In this document: piece by piece, positions 42,423 through 52,100 of the stretch
Numbering within the stretch: position 1 is the stretch's first letter
How the letters are laid out: every line of letters begins with the position of its first letter
Assembly: GCA_964019335.1 (NCBI GenBank)
Contig: OZ025703.1
Span: forward strand, 372,001 to 436,000
Origin: Diplonema japonicum
Taxonomy: Eukaryota; Euglenozoa; Diplonemea; Diplonemida; Diplonemidae
Direction: 5' to 3'
DNA: 64,000 nt
The notes under the pieces: model-generated
Told to the model about the DNA's origin: nothing
Databases searched by the model: none
Seen by the model: only the letters and a program-made list of their open reading frames with translations
Translations under genes and position numbers: made by a program

Positions 42423-43457
42423 ATGGACCTGAACGACATAATAAGCGGCCCCATGAGGGTCCCGTTGGCAGTGCTTGCCGGGGTGGTAGCGGCCCTGCCG
42501 GTGTTGGGTGGTAGGAAGACGTTGGTGGCCACGGGTCTAGGGTATGCCGCGCTGTTGATGTGGCTTGTGTATGTTGGCGTTGATGCCGGGAGGGCGTTCT
42601 TCATCCGACTCGATCCGAGCCTTGCCGCAGGGCACGAGGAACGCGATTATGCAGAAAAGTGCGCCTCCTCAACTGAGAACATCCTAGACAGCCTCGACGT
42701 CTTCATACTCGCACACTCCTTGGGCTACTGGGCCAAAATGCTTATCCTAAGGGACATCCGAACTGTCCTAATGGTGTCCTTGATATTCGAGCACTTGGAG
42801 GTTACATTTCAGCACGTTTTGCCCAATTTCCTGGAGTGCTGGTGGGACCACATGCTTCTTGACATTGCCATATGCAATGCATTGGGTATGCTGGTTGGTT
42901 GGCTTACGCTTAAAGCCTGTGGAATGCAGATGTATGACTGGTGGGCAGGATCGCTTTCTTCGGAATCCCCAAAGAGGTTCCTCCAGGCGTCTCTTGGGTT
43001 GGGGATTATGCTGGTCTCTGAGCTTTGTCTTTTCTTTTTGAAGTTTGCGATGCAGCACCCTCCATCGCATCACTTTGTGTTGATGCGTATGGCCTTCTGG
43101 GCATGTGCATCATACACTTGTTACACTGAGTACTATAGGTACGTTGTGGAGGCTGGTCGAGGTTTTCCTGGTATTGTGGTTTTCTGTATGTTGTTGTGTT
43201 TTGCTGAGTCCTGTCTTGTCTTTGCTTTTGTCGACATCAGGGTGCCCCCCGCCATCATCACCACACCTTGGGTTGTGTTTGCTGTGTTGCTTGTGGTTTT
43301 TGTTATCACGCACTACATGCTGCCGCTCCGCCCCGTCTCCCTGCTGTTCCTTGTTGCCGGGGTCGCCGCTCTCAGCTTTTCCTTCGTCGCAGGCCTCCCA
43401 GATGTCGACCTCTTCGGGAAAGACCATCTGGAGCAATTGCTTAGATTTTACGAATAG
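42423..43457 (+). CDS. Phosphatidylserine synthase (PTDSS-type)
   Basis: 344 residues, one exon. An integral ER membrane enzyme of the base-exchange PS synthase family, which swaps the head group of phosphatidylcholine or phosphatidylethanolamine for serine. The diagnostic region is FILAHSLGYWAKMLILRDI followed by FEHLEVTFQHVLPNFLECWW and DHMLLDIAICNALGM, the conserved signature of PTDSS1/2. About eight hydrophobic segments are present. The protein is shorter than animal PSS1 (about 470), mainly at the ends. Which phospholipid is used cannot be told. Confidence 0.9.
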   Translation: MDLNDIISGPMRVPLAVLAGVVAALPVLGGRKTLVATGLGYAALLMWLVYVGVDAGRAFFIRLDPSLAAGHEERDYAEKCASSTENILDSLDVFILAHSLGYWAKMLILRDIRTVLMVSLIFEHLEVTFQHVLPNFLECWWDHMLLDIAICNALGMLVGWLTLKACGMQMYDWWAGSLSSESPKRFLQASLGLGIMLVSELCLFFLKFAMQHPPSHHFVLMRMAFWACASYTCYTEYYRYVVEAGRGFPGIVVFCMLLCFAESCLVFAFVDIRVPPAIITTPWVVFAVLLVVFVITHYMLPLRPVSLLFLVAGVAALSFSFVAGLPDVDLFGKDHLEQLLRFYE

Positions 43458-43538
43458 TGTAATTTTTTAGCCCAGATGCCGTCCATCTCATCGCGACAAA
43501 CACGCCACCGCAGGCACCAGACAGCAACCGCAGAACGG

Positions 43539-43604
43539 TGACCGATTAGTGTGAATTTCTCCCTGAACGGTGAGCACCCACCCGCACACCGAAATTTATC
43601 AAAT
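43539..43604 (+). repeat. Dispersed repeat B, copy 1
   Basis: TGACCGATTAGTGTGAATTT ... GAACGGTGAGCACCCACCC, then CACACCGAAATTTATCAA. A close copy is at 54588-54650 and a diverged one at 55562-55604. Intergenic; function unknown. Confidence 0.65.
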
Positions 43605-43675
43605 CTTTTTTTTCTCCACTTTTACTTCTACGGGACCACAGGGGACTTGGGAGGCTTCGGGGCGAAGTTTCACAA

Positions 43676-43725
43676 GGGTGGCCGCTGTGTCACATACTGC
43701 ATGGCACCACTAAAATCGAGACAAC
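43676..43725 (+). repeat. Poly-T/AG-linked intergenic module, copy C1
   Basis: GGGTGGCCGCTGTGTCACAT, then ACTGCATGGCACCACTAAAA and TCGAGACAA, followed by a T run. It shares the CACATACYGC core with modules at 47972, 56603 and 57588, and its ends with 27355 and 44991. Confidence 0.55.
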
Positions 43726-43894
43726 TTTTTTTTTCTCTTTTTCTTTCTTCGATACAGTGCGAGTCGGAATGCCTGTGATCGTCCCCTCCCCCCCCCCCCC
43801 CCCCCCGTGTTTTTTCTTTCTCTTTTCGTAGGTTGGCGACGATGTTGAAACCAAAAAAAAAAAAAAAAAAGATCCACGTAAAAAAAAAAAAAAA

Positions 43895-44752
43895 ATGGGA
43901 GGCGGCATCTCGACCATCGTCGACCTTGCGGTCCTGACACACAGCATCACAGTGCAGGTGAACCTCTATGACGGCTACGGTGGGTGGTACACCCCCATAC
44001 ACTGTGCAGCCTTCCCTGCACCGTCTCCGGAAGAGACCTTTGACTGGGACTCAGTGACGACAGTGACAAAGGTCCCGACGAGCACGGGAGCGGGGGACTA
44101 CGTAATGCCCGACATCACCTTCGACAAGGACGGCACCCCCATCCAGCCGGAGACGGAGTACGTCATCAAATGCGGGATCGAGCCGACCGTAGATGGTCCC
44201 AAGTACTTCTCCACAACCCTGAAGACAGTAGCCCTCTCCACCTGCACGACTGGTGTGAAGCTCAACGGCAACGACATTGCGCAGATCGACATGCAAGGGC
44301 AGGAGTCCCTCATGCTAGGGGGTACAAGGTGGTTCGGGTTCCCGAAATCAATGGAAGGGATGCATGCGTACTCCCTTCCCCGTCCTGTCCCGGCATCCTC
44401 TGTCATCGAGATGACCTGCTGTCCTGGTGAGGAGTGTGCCTTCTTCTTTGCTCTCTATAACTGTGAAGCATGCACGGGCCTGAAGCCAGCTGGCCTTGCG
44501 CAGACACTAATCCTCGACGGGTGGGACACAGGAGCATGCTCACCGAAGTTCGACGATAACTTCAAGACCACCGCATTCCACAAGAGTGTGGATGCTGTGC
44601 ACGCGAAGGTTGTGATGGCGTACACCGTCCCACATGACGAGATCACAGTCATGTTCGGGATCGAGGGGAGCATCCAGCAGCCGTGGTGTGCGAGGCCGCA
44701 TGGCCCTGTGGCAGCCGGTGGTGGTTGTGGTGCGCACTGCCCCAAGCTCTGA
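43895..44752 (+). CDS. Unknown protein, possibly N-myristoylated
   Basis: 285 residues from the ATG at 43895 after a poly-A run. It begins MGGGISTIVD, with Gly2 and Ser6, a plausible N-myristoylation signal. The body alternates short beta-like stretches, with paired Cys (MTCCPGEECAF, YNCEACTG) and a Gly/Cys-rich end (AAGGGCGAHCPKL). No signal peptide or membrane helix is present. I do not recognise a family; the beta-sandwich look and acyl signal suggest a membrane-peripheral cytosolic protein. Confidence 0.75.
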   Translation: MGGGISTIVDLAVLTHSITVQVNLYDGYGGWYTPIHCAAFPAPSPEETFDWDSVTTVTKVPTSTGAGDYVMPDITFDKDGTPIQPETEYVIKCGIEPTVDGPKYFSTTLKTVALSTCTTGVKLNGNDIAQIDMQGQESLMLGGTRWFGFPKSMEGMHAYSLPRPVPASSVIEMTCCPGEECAFFFALYNCEACTGLKPAGLAQTLILDGWDTGACSPKFDDNFKTTAFHKSVDAVHAKVVMAYTVPHDEITVMFGIEGSIQQPWCARPHGPVAAGGGCGAHCPKL

Positions 44753-45315
44753 AGCAAAATCAAACAAAAAAAAAAAATTAACGAACGAATGTAAAAAAAA
44801 AAAAAGAAAAAAAACACGTAGTTGTTTCCTCTCTTTTCTCAAGCTTTTTTTTTTTACCCCCTTCCTGATGTGTTGTTGCTGATACAGCGCGTTGTGATGA
44901 AATTCACCATTTCCCTCCCTCTTCTACTCTGTTCTGCCCTTTTTTTAAGCGATGGCGGTGTGCGCTGACTGGTGTTGATGCCTGGGAAGCGGGTGGCCGC
45001 TCGTTCAGCTTAACACACTTAGACCATCGCCAGGACAGGGTCTCTCTGCTCTAATGTGTGCCTGCATCGGAAGGCGTGTGCAAGAGAAAAAAAAAAAATA
45101 GCCAATCAAATGTTCTACTGCTCTTATATTATATGGTTTACTTATTGCACGGCTGTCCTTATACAGGATTGATTTTTTCTATATTTTCCAGTCCCCCCCC
45201 CCCCCCCCGCCGGCTTCGTGCACTATGCGTGCATTATGGCAGATCTTTTTTTTTTTCCCCTTTTTTAAACCTTTCTCAAAATTTAAAAAAGAGGGGGGGG
45301 AACGGTGGGCGAAAA
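44753..45315. other. Intergenic region with a signal-peptide-like stub
   Basis: A/T runs, then a balanced patch 44880-45060. A short frame 44897-44968 would encode MKFTISLPLLLCSALFLSDG plus three residues, like a signal peptide cut off by TGA. A module similar to C/A' follows at 44991-45031. A T/C run at 45190-45266 leads into the next gene. Confidence 0.4.
44991..45031 (+). repeat. Poly-T/AG-linked intergenic module, diverged copy
   Basis: It starts GGGTGGCCGCTCGT like module C and ends CTTAGACCATCGCC like module A'. The middle differs. It is not flanked by T runs as the others are, so membership is tentative. Confidence 0.3.
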
Positions 45316-46229
45316 ATGAACAAGATTGGTACAGATTTGTACTATGATTACAGAGATGATCCAACGTATGGAAGTCAAAGAAAAAAAAAAAAAAAAAAAA
45401 AAAACAGGGTGAACGCGCAGATAAAGCAGCAAGGTGTGTTGCCGCTGTCGCCCCTCCAGTTTTCAGATGAAGATTTCAACTCGATCTGGGCGATGTACAG
45501 GTATCAAGGGAAAAAGAAAAAAAAAAGAGAAAAAAAAAATATTTTTTTCCGTTCACAGGCCCCCGTACAAGGTGAGCATGGACGACCAGCTGAAAAAATT
45601 CTACGTAACTGAAATGAAGGATACTAAGGCGGAGAAGGCGGACGGGATCTTTAAGGGTGGCATCCCGTTCAATATACTGCACGCGATGGCAGAGTTCTGG
45701 AACCAACACCCGTTGCTAAAGCCTTTGAGGAAGGAATACGAGAATTGCAAGGTGATGAAGCAAAACCCCGAAAGGTGCATCGAGCCAGCAGTTAAGTACG
45801 CGGAGATGATGAACAGGGTAGCAGAGCAGCCTTTCACAAAGTGCCCCAAGCAGACTGTTGGTTGGGTGAAGTGTTTGGACGATAACGCGCGCAATTATTT
45901 CTTCTGCAGAGATCTCCAGGTGGAATGGGAATCATGCATGAAGACCCATTTTGATATCAAGTTCCCCCCCTTCCCCCTCCACCCCAGACGGACTGAGTGG
46001 AACGCTGGTCAAACTGACCCGTACCGTATGCGGTGGAAGGTGAGGGGCCGTGACACCTTCTCTGACCAAAACAGGCAAATTGGACTGGGTATGGATTTTT
46101 TTTTTTTTTTTTCTTTTTTGGAAAGGGGATAACAAAAAAAAAAAAAGAAAAAGAAAAAGAAAAAAAAATATATATATATACACAGGCCTTGTACATCCTG
46201 AAACTGATTTCTATGCTGATAATTTCTAA
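45316..46229 (+). CDS. NADH dehydrogenase (complex I) subunit NDUFA8-like
   Basis: Four exons, 45316-45365, 45408-45500, 45559-46088, 46186-46229 (238 residues); all junction phases agree. CHCH protein with three CX9C motifs: C-KVMKQNPER-C, C-PKQTVGWVK-C and C-RDLQVEWES-C, oxidised by Mia40/Erv1 in the intermembrane space. The order, including 'RCIEPAVKYAEMMNR', matches NDUFA8 (PGIV), a complex I accessory subunit with four such half-motifs in animals; the first Cys of the first pair appears to be missing here. Splicing of the last exon gives a clean end LVHPETDFYADNF. Intron 1 is GTATGG followed by an almost pure A run. Confidence 0.85.
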
Positions 46230-46617
46230 AAGGAAAAAAGAAAAAACTTTTTTTTATATTTATTTTTCCAGTGTTTTTTCTTTTCTTCTTCTTTTTACCA
46301 AAAAGAGTGTTTTTTTTTTATCTGTTTCACTACCTCGTTCCCCCCTTTTTTTTGACCCTCACCCCCCCCCTTTTATTTCTCTTTTTTGTGTAAGGGAAAA
46401 AAAGTCCGAAAGGGTATAAAAAAAAATGGGGAAAAATTTTTTTTCACACGGTTTTTTTTTTTTTTTTTTTTCTTCTCCCTCCATTTGGTCAAATATGTAA
46501 TAGCAATTTTTTTTTGTTTTACCCACCGACCGTATCATATTACCCCCCCCAAAAAAAAGGTGGAGGCGGGAGGGGGAAGCGAAGACGGAGGGGAGGAGAG
46601 GGAGGGGGGGGGAAAAA
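46230..46617. other. Intergenic region, nothing recognised
   Basis: T, A, C and G homopolymers only, with a poly-T run at about 46451-46471 and a G-rich leader before the next start. No coding or repeat signal. Confidence 0.5.
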
Positions 46618-47899
46618 ATGTCCGCAACAAGAACCGACTCGGTGCCGCCAATGATAGCCCCCTTCTTCGCAGAAGATAAGAGGGGCAACATACTGTGGTC
46701 CGGCAACGTCTTCAAAAAGAATCGATCGATGAAAAATGACCCCAGGATGATGGTGGTCACGGATACTGGCATCTTCCTCTTTAACAAAGCCAGCCTAAGG
46801 CGGTCCATTAAAATAGATTCTGTCCGTGCCTTAGTGGACACAGGACCGCAACGCGACAAGCTTGCCGTGGTGCAAATCGTGGATCAACATGATGTTTTTG
46901 TAGAATCGACCAACACCTCTGAAATGCTGGACGCTATCCGCACCGCCTACCGAGGCCACTTCGGAAGCGAGATAGAAGAGACACAGGTTCATGATACAGA
47001 AAAATTGATAGAAAAAGTTCAACACAAAAAAAAGTATGAATTTTTTTTCTCCCCCCCCAATTCCCTCCAGAAACAACTGGGTTAACAACCCAAACGACGG
47101 TTTGGTAGTAACGGAGAACAGTGCCGTCCCACAACCCTCTGGTGCCGCTTCCGCACCGCCGGCTACAACTCAAGAATTCCCTCAAGGAAGCCCTTATGTG
47201 GTTCCTCCACCTACATCGCCTAGCAACCGCGTCACATTTGATGACAACCCCGACACGACAATAGACAGGCCAGCGTCATCACATCATAAAAGTGACATCC
47301 CTGGTCCATCCACCCCACCCCTCGAGACGATAGATCGACCAACATCCGGGCTGTTAGGTACGGAGATCCCACCTGCGTCCCCTATGGTGATATCTGCACG
47401 TAAGGGAGACAGCCCTTCTTTTGGTAGGGGTCGTGGTGTCGTGAATGCGTACCCGTCACCAGGGTATGAAGATCCTGGGTACCAGTCTGCAGGGAGGGGG
47501 AGGGGGAGGGGGAATGCTTATGTGATGAGTAATGTTAATGCAATGAACGCGCACGTGCTGCGGCAGAAGGGTTCGTCGTTGATGTCCCCTAGGAGGCCGC
47601 AGATTATGCCGGTTGAGGAGGGTTCTTGGATATCCCTGTCTCAGCCGCCTCCTCCTTTGCAGAGCTCTTACATCCCTCAGCATCAGGCAATGGTGGCGCA
47701 GCCGTACTCCCCTCCGGTTTCACAACCCTATCCGCAGCCGCAGGGACCCGTGCCTATATGGGCTGGACAACAACAACATCAACACCAGCACCAGCACCAG
47801 CACCAACCTTCTTTGCCTTACCATCCTTCTAGCCCTGGCGTGCTGGCGTCCCACCCCGCACCTGTTGGTGGGCTCACATCTGGTGTTGTTATTGTGTAA
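46618..47899 (+). CDS. PH-like domain protein with proline-rich tail
   Basis: Two exons, 46618-47033 and 47071-47899 (414 residues). Residues about 12-120 look like a PH/TH1-type fold: ILWSGNVFKKNR, RMMVVTDTGIFLFNK, then the SIKIDSVRALVD strand pair and a closing helix (TSEMLDAIRTAYRGHF). This is the pattern seen in the lipid-binding TH1 tail of class I myosins and related kinetoplastid proteins. The rest is disordered: Pro/Ser-rich, with RG-type GRGRG repeats (SAGRGRGRGNAY) and a His/Gln run. Likely a membrane- or actin-linked adaptor; no catalytic motif. The 37-base intron is GTATG, T and C runs, CCAG. Confidence 0.78.
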
Positions 47900-47971
47900 A
47901 AAAAAAAAAAAAAAAAATCCTATCCATTATCCGGTCCCCCTATGTGGTGGAAAATTGGAGTTTTTTTTTTT

Positions 47972-48012
47972 CAGGCGTCCTGCCACATACCGCAGGTACC
48001 CTTAAATGTCTC
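47972..48012 (+). repeat. Poly-T/AG-linked intergenic module, copy A1
   Basis: T run, CAG, GCGTCCTGCCACATACCGCA, GGTACCCTTAAATGTCTC, T run. Near-identical copies are at 56603-56643 and 57588-57626, differing at two positions in the middle of the core. Confidence 0.7.
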
Positions 48013-48177
48013 TTTTTTTTTTTTTTTCGAATTAAAATTTTCTGGATTAAGGGAAAAGAAGAAAGAAAGAGAATAAAAAAAAGAAGAAAATGTGGAGGAA
48101 TAATAGAAAGTGGGGAGGAAAAGAAAGAAAATATGTCTTTGTCCCCCCCCCCCCCCCCTTCTCCTCTTGTTTTTTAA

Positions 48178-48218
48178 GGGTGGTCCTCAAGTGAGATTTT
48201 TGCCCTTAAACATCGCCT
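48178..48218 (+). repeat. Poly-T/AG-linked intergenic module, copy A'1
   Basis: GGGTGGTCCTCAAGTGAGAT, TTTTGCCCTTAAACATCGCC, then a T run. The partner copy at 57046-57083 is preceded by a T run and TATCAG. It lies 165 bases after A1; the same order occurs at 56603/57046 with unrelated filler. Confidence 0.7.
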
Positions 48219-49197
48219 TTTTTTTTTCTCCTCTAAGGGTCCCTCCTGTAAATAATGAAGGGGGAAAAAAAAGGAAAAAGTGCATTATTGCTTTCTTTTC
48301 TTCAGATTTGTTGACCACATTTTCCTCTCCTTGTACTCCTTTTTTTTATTTTTTTTTTATAGATGCATTGTAGTAGCCCATTTAGTTTCGCCATGAACAT
48401 CTTTAAGATATGAACATGAAGAAAAAAAAAGAGAAACCAAAAAAAAAAAAAAAAAAAAATACAAAAAAAGTGGAATAAGGGTTTCCGCATAATTTTGCTT
48501 TTTTATGTCCTTCTCACACGTTTCTTTTTCTCATTTCAAGCCAACTTCACTCTGCGAATCATTTTTCTTTAAGTTTTCTCCCCCTCGCCCCCTTTTTTTT
48601 CTTTTTTTTTTTCTTTGGCCCAGGGAGGGGTAAGAAGGACTCACGGCCTATATGATCGATTATGCGATATTTGTCAACGCGTTTCATTGCACCAGCGAGA
48701 AAACACCAAAAAGGAATCCTAGCTATGACGAGAATGACACTGTCCCCCGTCTTTAAAACTTCAAAACAGGGCTGTTTTTTCTTGCATATTTTTTTTTCCC
48801 CCGAAAGGATTTAATTTTTTTTTGGAGATTTTTAGAATTTCCCTGTTGACAAAAAAAAAAAAAAAAAAAAAAAATAGCAAATAGTTGACCATGTTATATT
48901 TTTGGTAGTGGATGAGAACAAGGGGGCGTCTTACAAAGACTTCCTTTAACTCATATAAATATATATTTCTTTTTTCTTTTATGTCACCTTTCTGTATCTT
49001 TCTTTGGTGCTTTTTTTTTTTTTATCTAAAGTAATTTTTTTTTTCCCCCTCACCCCCTTTCTGTTTCCTTCCCCCCCCCCCCCCCCCACGCACACATCCC
49101 TTGTAAAAAGAAAAACCTTCCAACAAAAAAAAACTCGTTTTCTTTAACTATACTTTCCTTTGATATAAATCACACAACAGGAAGGCGGAGGGAGGAC

Positions 49198-52100
49198 ATG
49201 CCATGCGAGGGCTGGCCTCCCATATGGGCAGCATTGTTGATACTGATCAGCCCAGGCCCAAGCGAGGGGCTGGACCCACCAGAATGCGGCTCGAGTTATA
49301 CAACAGTATTTGTAGGTGCGGGCTCCCTGGCGTACCCAACAAGCGGCTACTACGCAAACAATGAGAACCGGTGCTGGAAGATAGCTCCTGCAAACCCTGC
49401 GAATTACATACAACTGCAGTGGACACGCTTATCGATTGAGGATCACTTCGACTGTGTGAAGAACAAGCCATGCAATGCGGTGACATCATGCGGGTACAAT
49501 GAAGGAAGAAACTGCGAACTCGACAAGCTCGATATGTGGGACAGCAGCGGAAAATCTACTACCTGCGGGACCCAAACAGGGACCATGGGATCATGGCAGC
49601 CCGCAACAGCTGGCGAGATAGTTCTCAAGTTCACCACTGACGGTGGTATTGTCGATGAAGGGTTCGCCTTGTCGTGGATTGAATGCGACCTCTCGCCCAC
49701 CTTGCTCCCCACGTACTCCAAGTGCTATAACGCGTTCAAGGACACCTTCTCCACGGGGTCCGGAACATTGACATACCCCTCTTCCGGGCAGTATGAAGGA
49801 GGTGAAAACATTTGCTGGAGGGTGCTTTGCAATGGGGTTGTTACCTTAACCGTCAACTCTATCTCTACCGAGCCGTCTCAGATCGGGTGTTCTTATGACA
49901 AACTCGAGGTCATCGACAGCCAAGGCACCGTGCATGTGATGTGCCGCCCTGCGTCCATTGCGTACCAGTACCCACCCGGCGACGTCATCTTGCGATTTCA
50001 GTCGGACCACTGTGTGTTCGACAGTGGGTTCTCGGTGTCCTATACTTGCAACGCTTGGTCGTGGCCCGTTGCCCCACCTGCGGGTTCGCTTGCTCTTGCG
50101 GAGTGCACTGTTTTGCAAGACGACGAAACGGGCTCTTCTGGCACTTTCAGCTCCGGTGCCTATGCGTCGGTGTCTTTCAAGTGTTGGCGCATCCAATGCG
50201 CCTCGCAACTTGTCCTCACATATACTTCTCTGAGTTCTTACGACAGCTCTTCTGGAGATATTCCATGTGAGGATCAGCACTTCATCCTCATTTCCCACAA
50301 CGGTGTACAGAGCCCTCGGATGTGTGGTCTTACCACTCCGACCTACCAGCCACCGAGGGGGGACCTCATGGTCGTGTTGCACTCTGCTGTTGGGCCGACG
50401 GGGACTGGCTTAACGTTTGATTGGGTATGTGATGGGTCGCCTGAGCCTGCTGTGCCCCCCGACCCCGGAACACCATACTTGCCTGCCATTCCTGTTTCGT
50501 CTTGCAACACTCCTGCACCCGAAACTCCTGCGCCTGATACGCCAGCTCCCGACACAGCAGTGCCCACATCTGCTCCGGATACACCTGCTCCAGACACACC
50601 CGCTCCAGACACGGCTGTTCCTACGTCGGCACCGGACACGCCAGCCCCTGATACGCCTGCACCCGACACGGCTATTCCAACATCAGCACCGGATACACCC
50701 GCACCAGATACTCCCGCCCCCGACACGGCTGTGCCCACGTCAGCACCAGATACACCTGCCCCTGATACTCCTGCTCCAGATACGGCTGTCCCAACATCAG
50801 CACCGGACACGTCCGCTCCCGATACTCCTGCTCCAGACACAGCTGTCCCAACATCAGCACCGGATACACCTGCCCCTGATACTCCCGCTCCAGACACGGC
50901 TGTTCCTACGTCGGCACCGGACACGCCAGCCCCTGATACTTCTGCTCCAGACACGGCTGTGCCCACGTCAGCACCAGACACACCTGCCCCTGATACTCCA
51001 TTTCCAGACACGGCTGTACCCACGTCCGCACCAAACACGCCAGCTCCTGATACTCCGTTTCCGGACACGGCTGTCCCAACATCCGCACCCAACACACCTG
51101 CCCCTGATACTCCTTTTCCTGATACGGCTGTCCCAACATCAGCACCGGGTACATCCTCCCCCGATACTCCCGCTCCGGACACGGCTGTGCCCACGTCGGC
51201 ACCAGTCACGCCAGCTCCTGATACCCCATTTCCTGACACAGCTGTTCCTACATCTGCGCCAGACACGCCAGCTCCCGATACCCCATTTCCTGACACGGCT
51301 ATTCCTACGTCCGCACCTGGCACCCCTGCCCCCGATACTCCTGCTCCAGACACAGCCGTTCCTTCATCTGCGCCAGACACGCCAGCTCCTGATACTCCAT
51401 TTCCGGACACGGCTACCCCAACATCCGCACCCAGCACACCTGCCCCTGATACTCTTGTTCCGGATACGCTAACACCTGGCAGCACTTCTGCCCCCGACAC
51501 ACCCGCCCCTGACACGGCTGTTCCTACATCTGCACCAGATACGCCAGCTCCTGATACCCCATTTCCAGATACGGCTGTTCCGACGTCCGTGCCAAACACG
51601 CCAGCCCCTGATACCCCATTTCCGGACACGGCTGTCCCAACGTCCGCACCCAACACACCTGCCCCTGATACTCCTTTTCCTGATACGGTTGTCCCAACAT
51701 CAGCACCGGGTACATCCGCTCCCGATACTCCCGCTCCGGACACGGCTGTGCCCACGTCGGCACCAGTCACGCCAGCTCCTGATACTCCATTTCCAGACAC
51801 GGCTGTCCCAACATCCGCACCCAGCACACCTGCCCCTGATACTCTTGTTCCGGACACACTAACACCTGGCAGCACTTCTGCCCCCGACACACCCGCCCCT
51901 GACACGGCTGTTCCTACATCTGCACCAGACACGCCAGCTCCTGATACTCCATTTCCAGACACGGCTGTCCCAACATCAGCACCCAGCACACCTGCCCCTG
52001 ATACTTCTGTTCCGGACACGCTAGCACCTGGTAGCACTTCTGCCCCCGACACACCCGCCCCCGACACGGCTGTTCCCACCTCAGCGCCGACTACGACGGC

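Larger units (their letters stand above)
43458..43894. other. Intergenic region with repeats B and C
   Basis: The 3' part of the PS synthase transcript followed by repeat B copy 1, a balanced patch, module C copy 1 and C/T/A homopolymers. No gene is present. Confidence 0.5.
47900..49197. other. Intergenic region with modules A and A'
   Basis: Homopolymer-rich except for 48600-48780, a balanced patch with no coding frame or repeat match that might hold an RNA gene I cannot recognise. The paired modules A1 and A'1 lie at 47972-48012 and 48178-48218. The end carries the candidate splice acceptor of the next gene (CACACAACAG, AG at 49179-49180). Confidence 0.5.
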
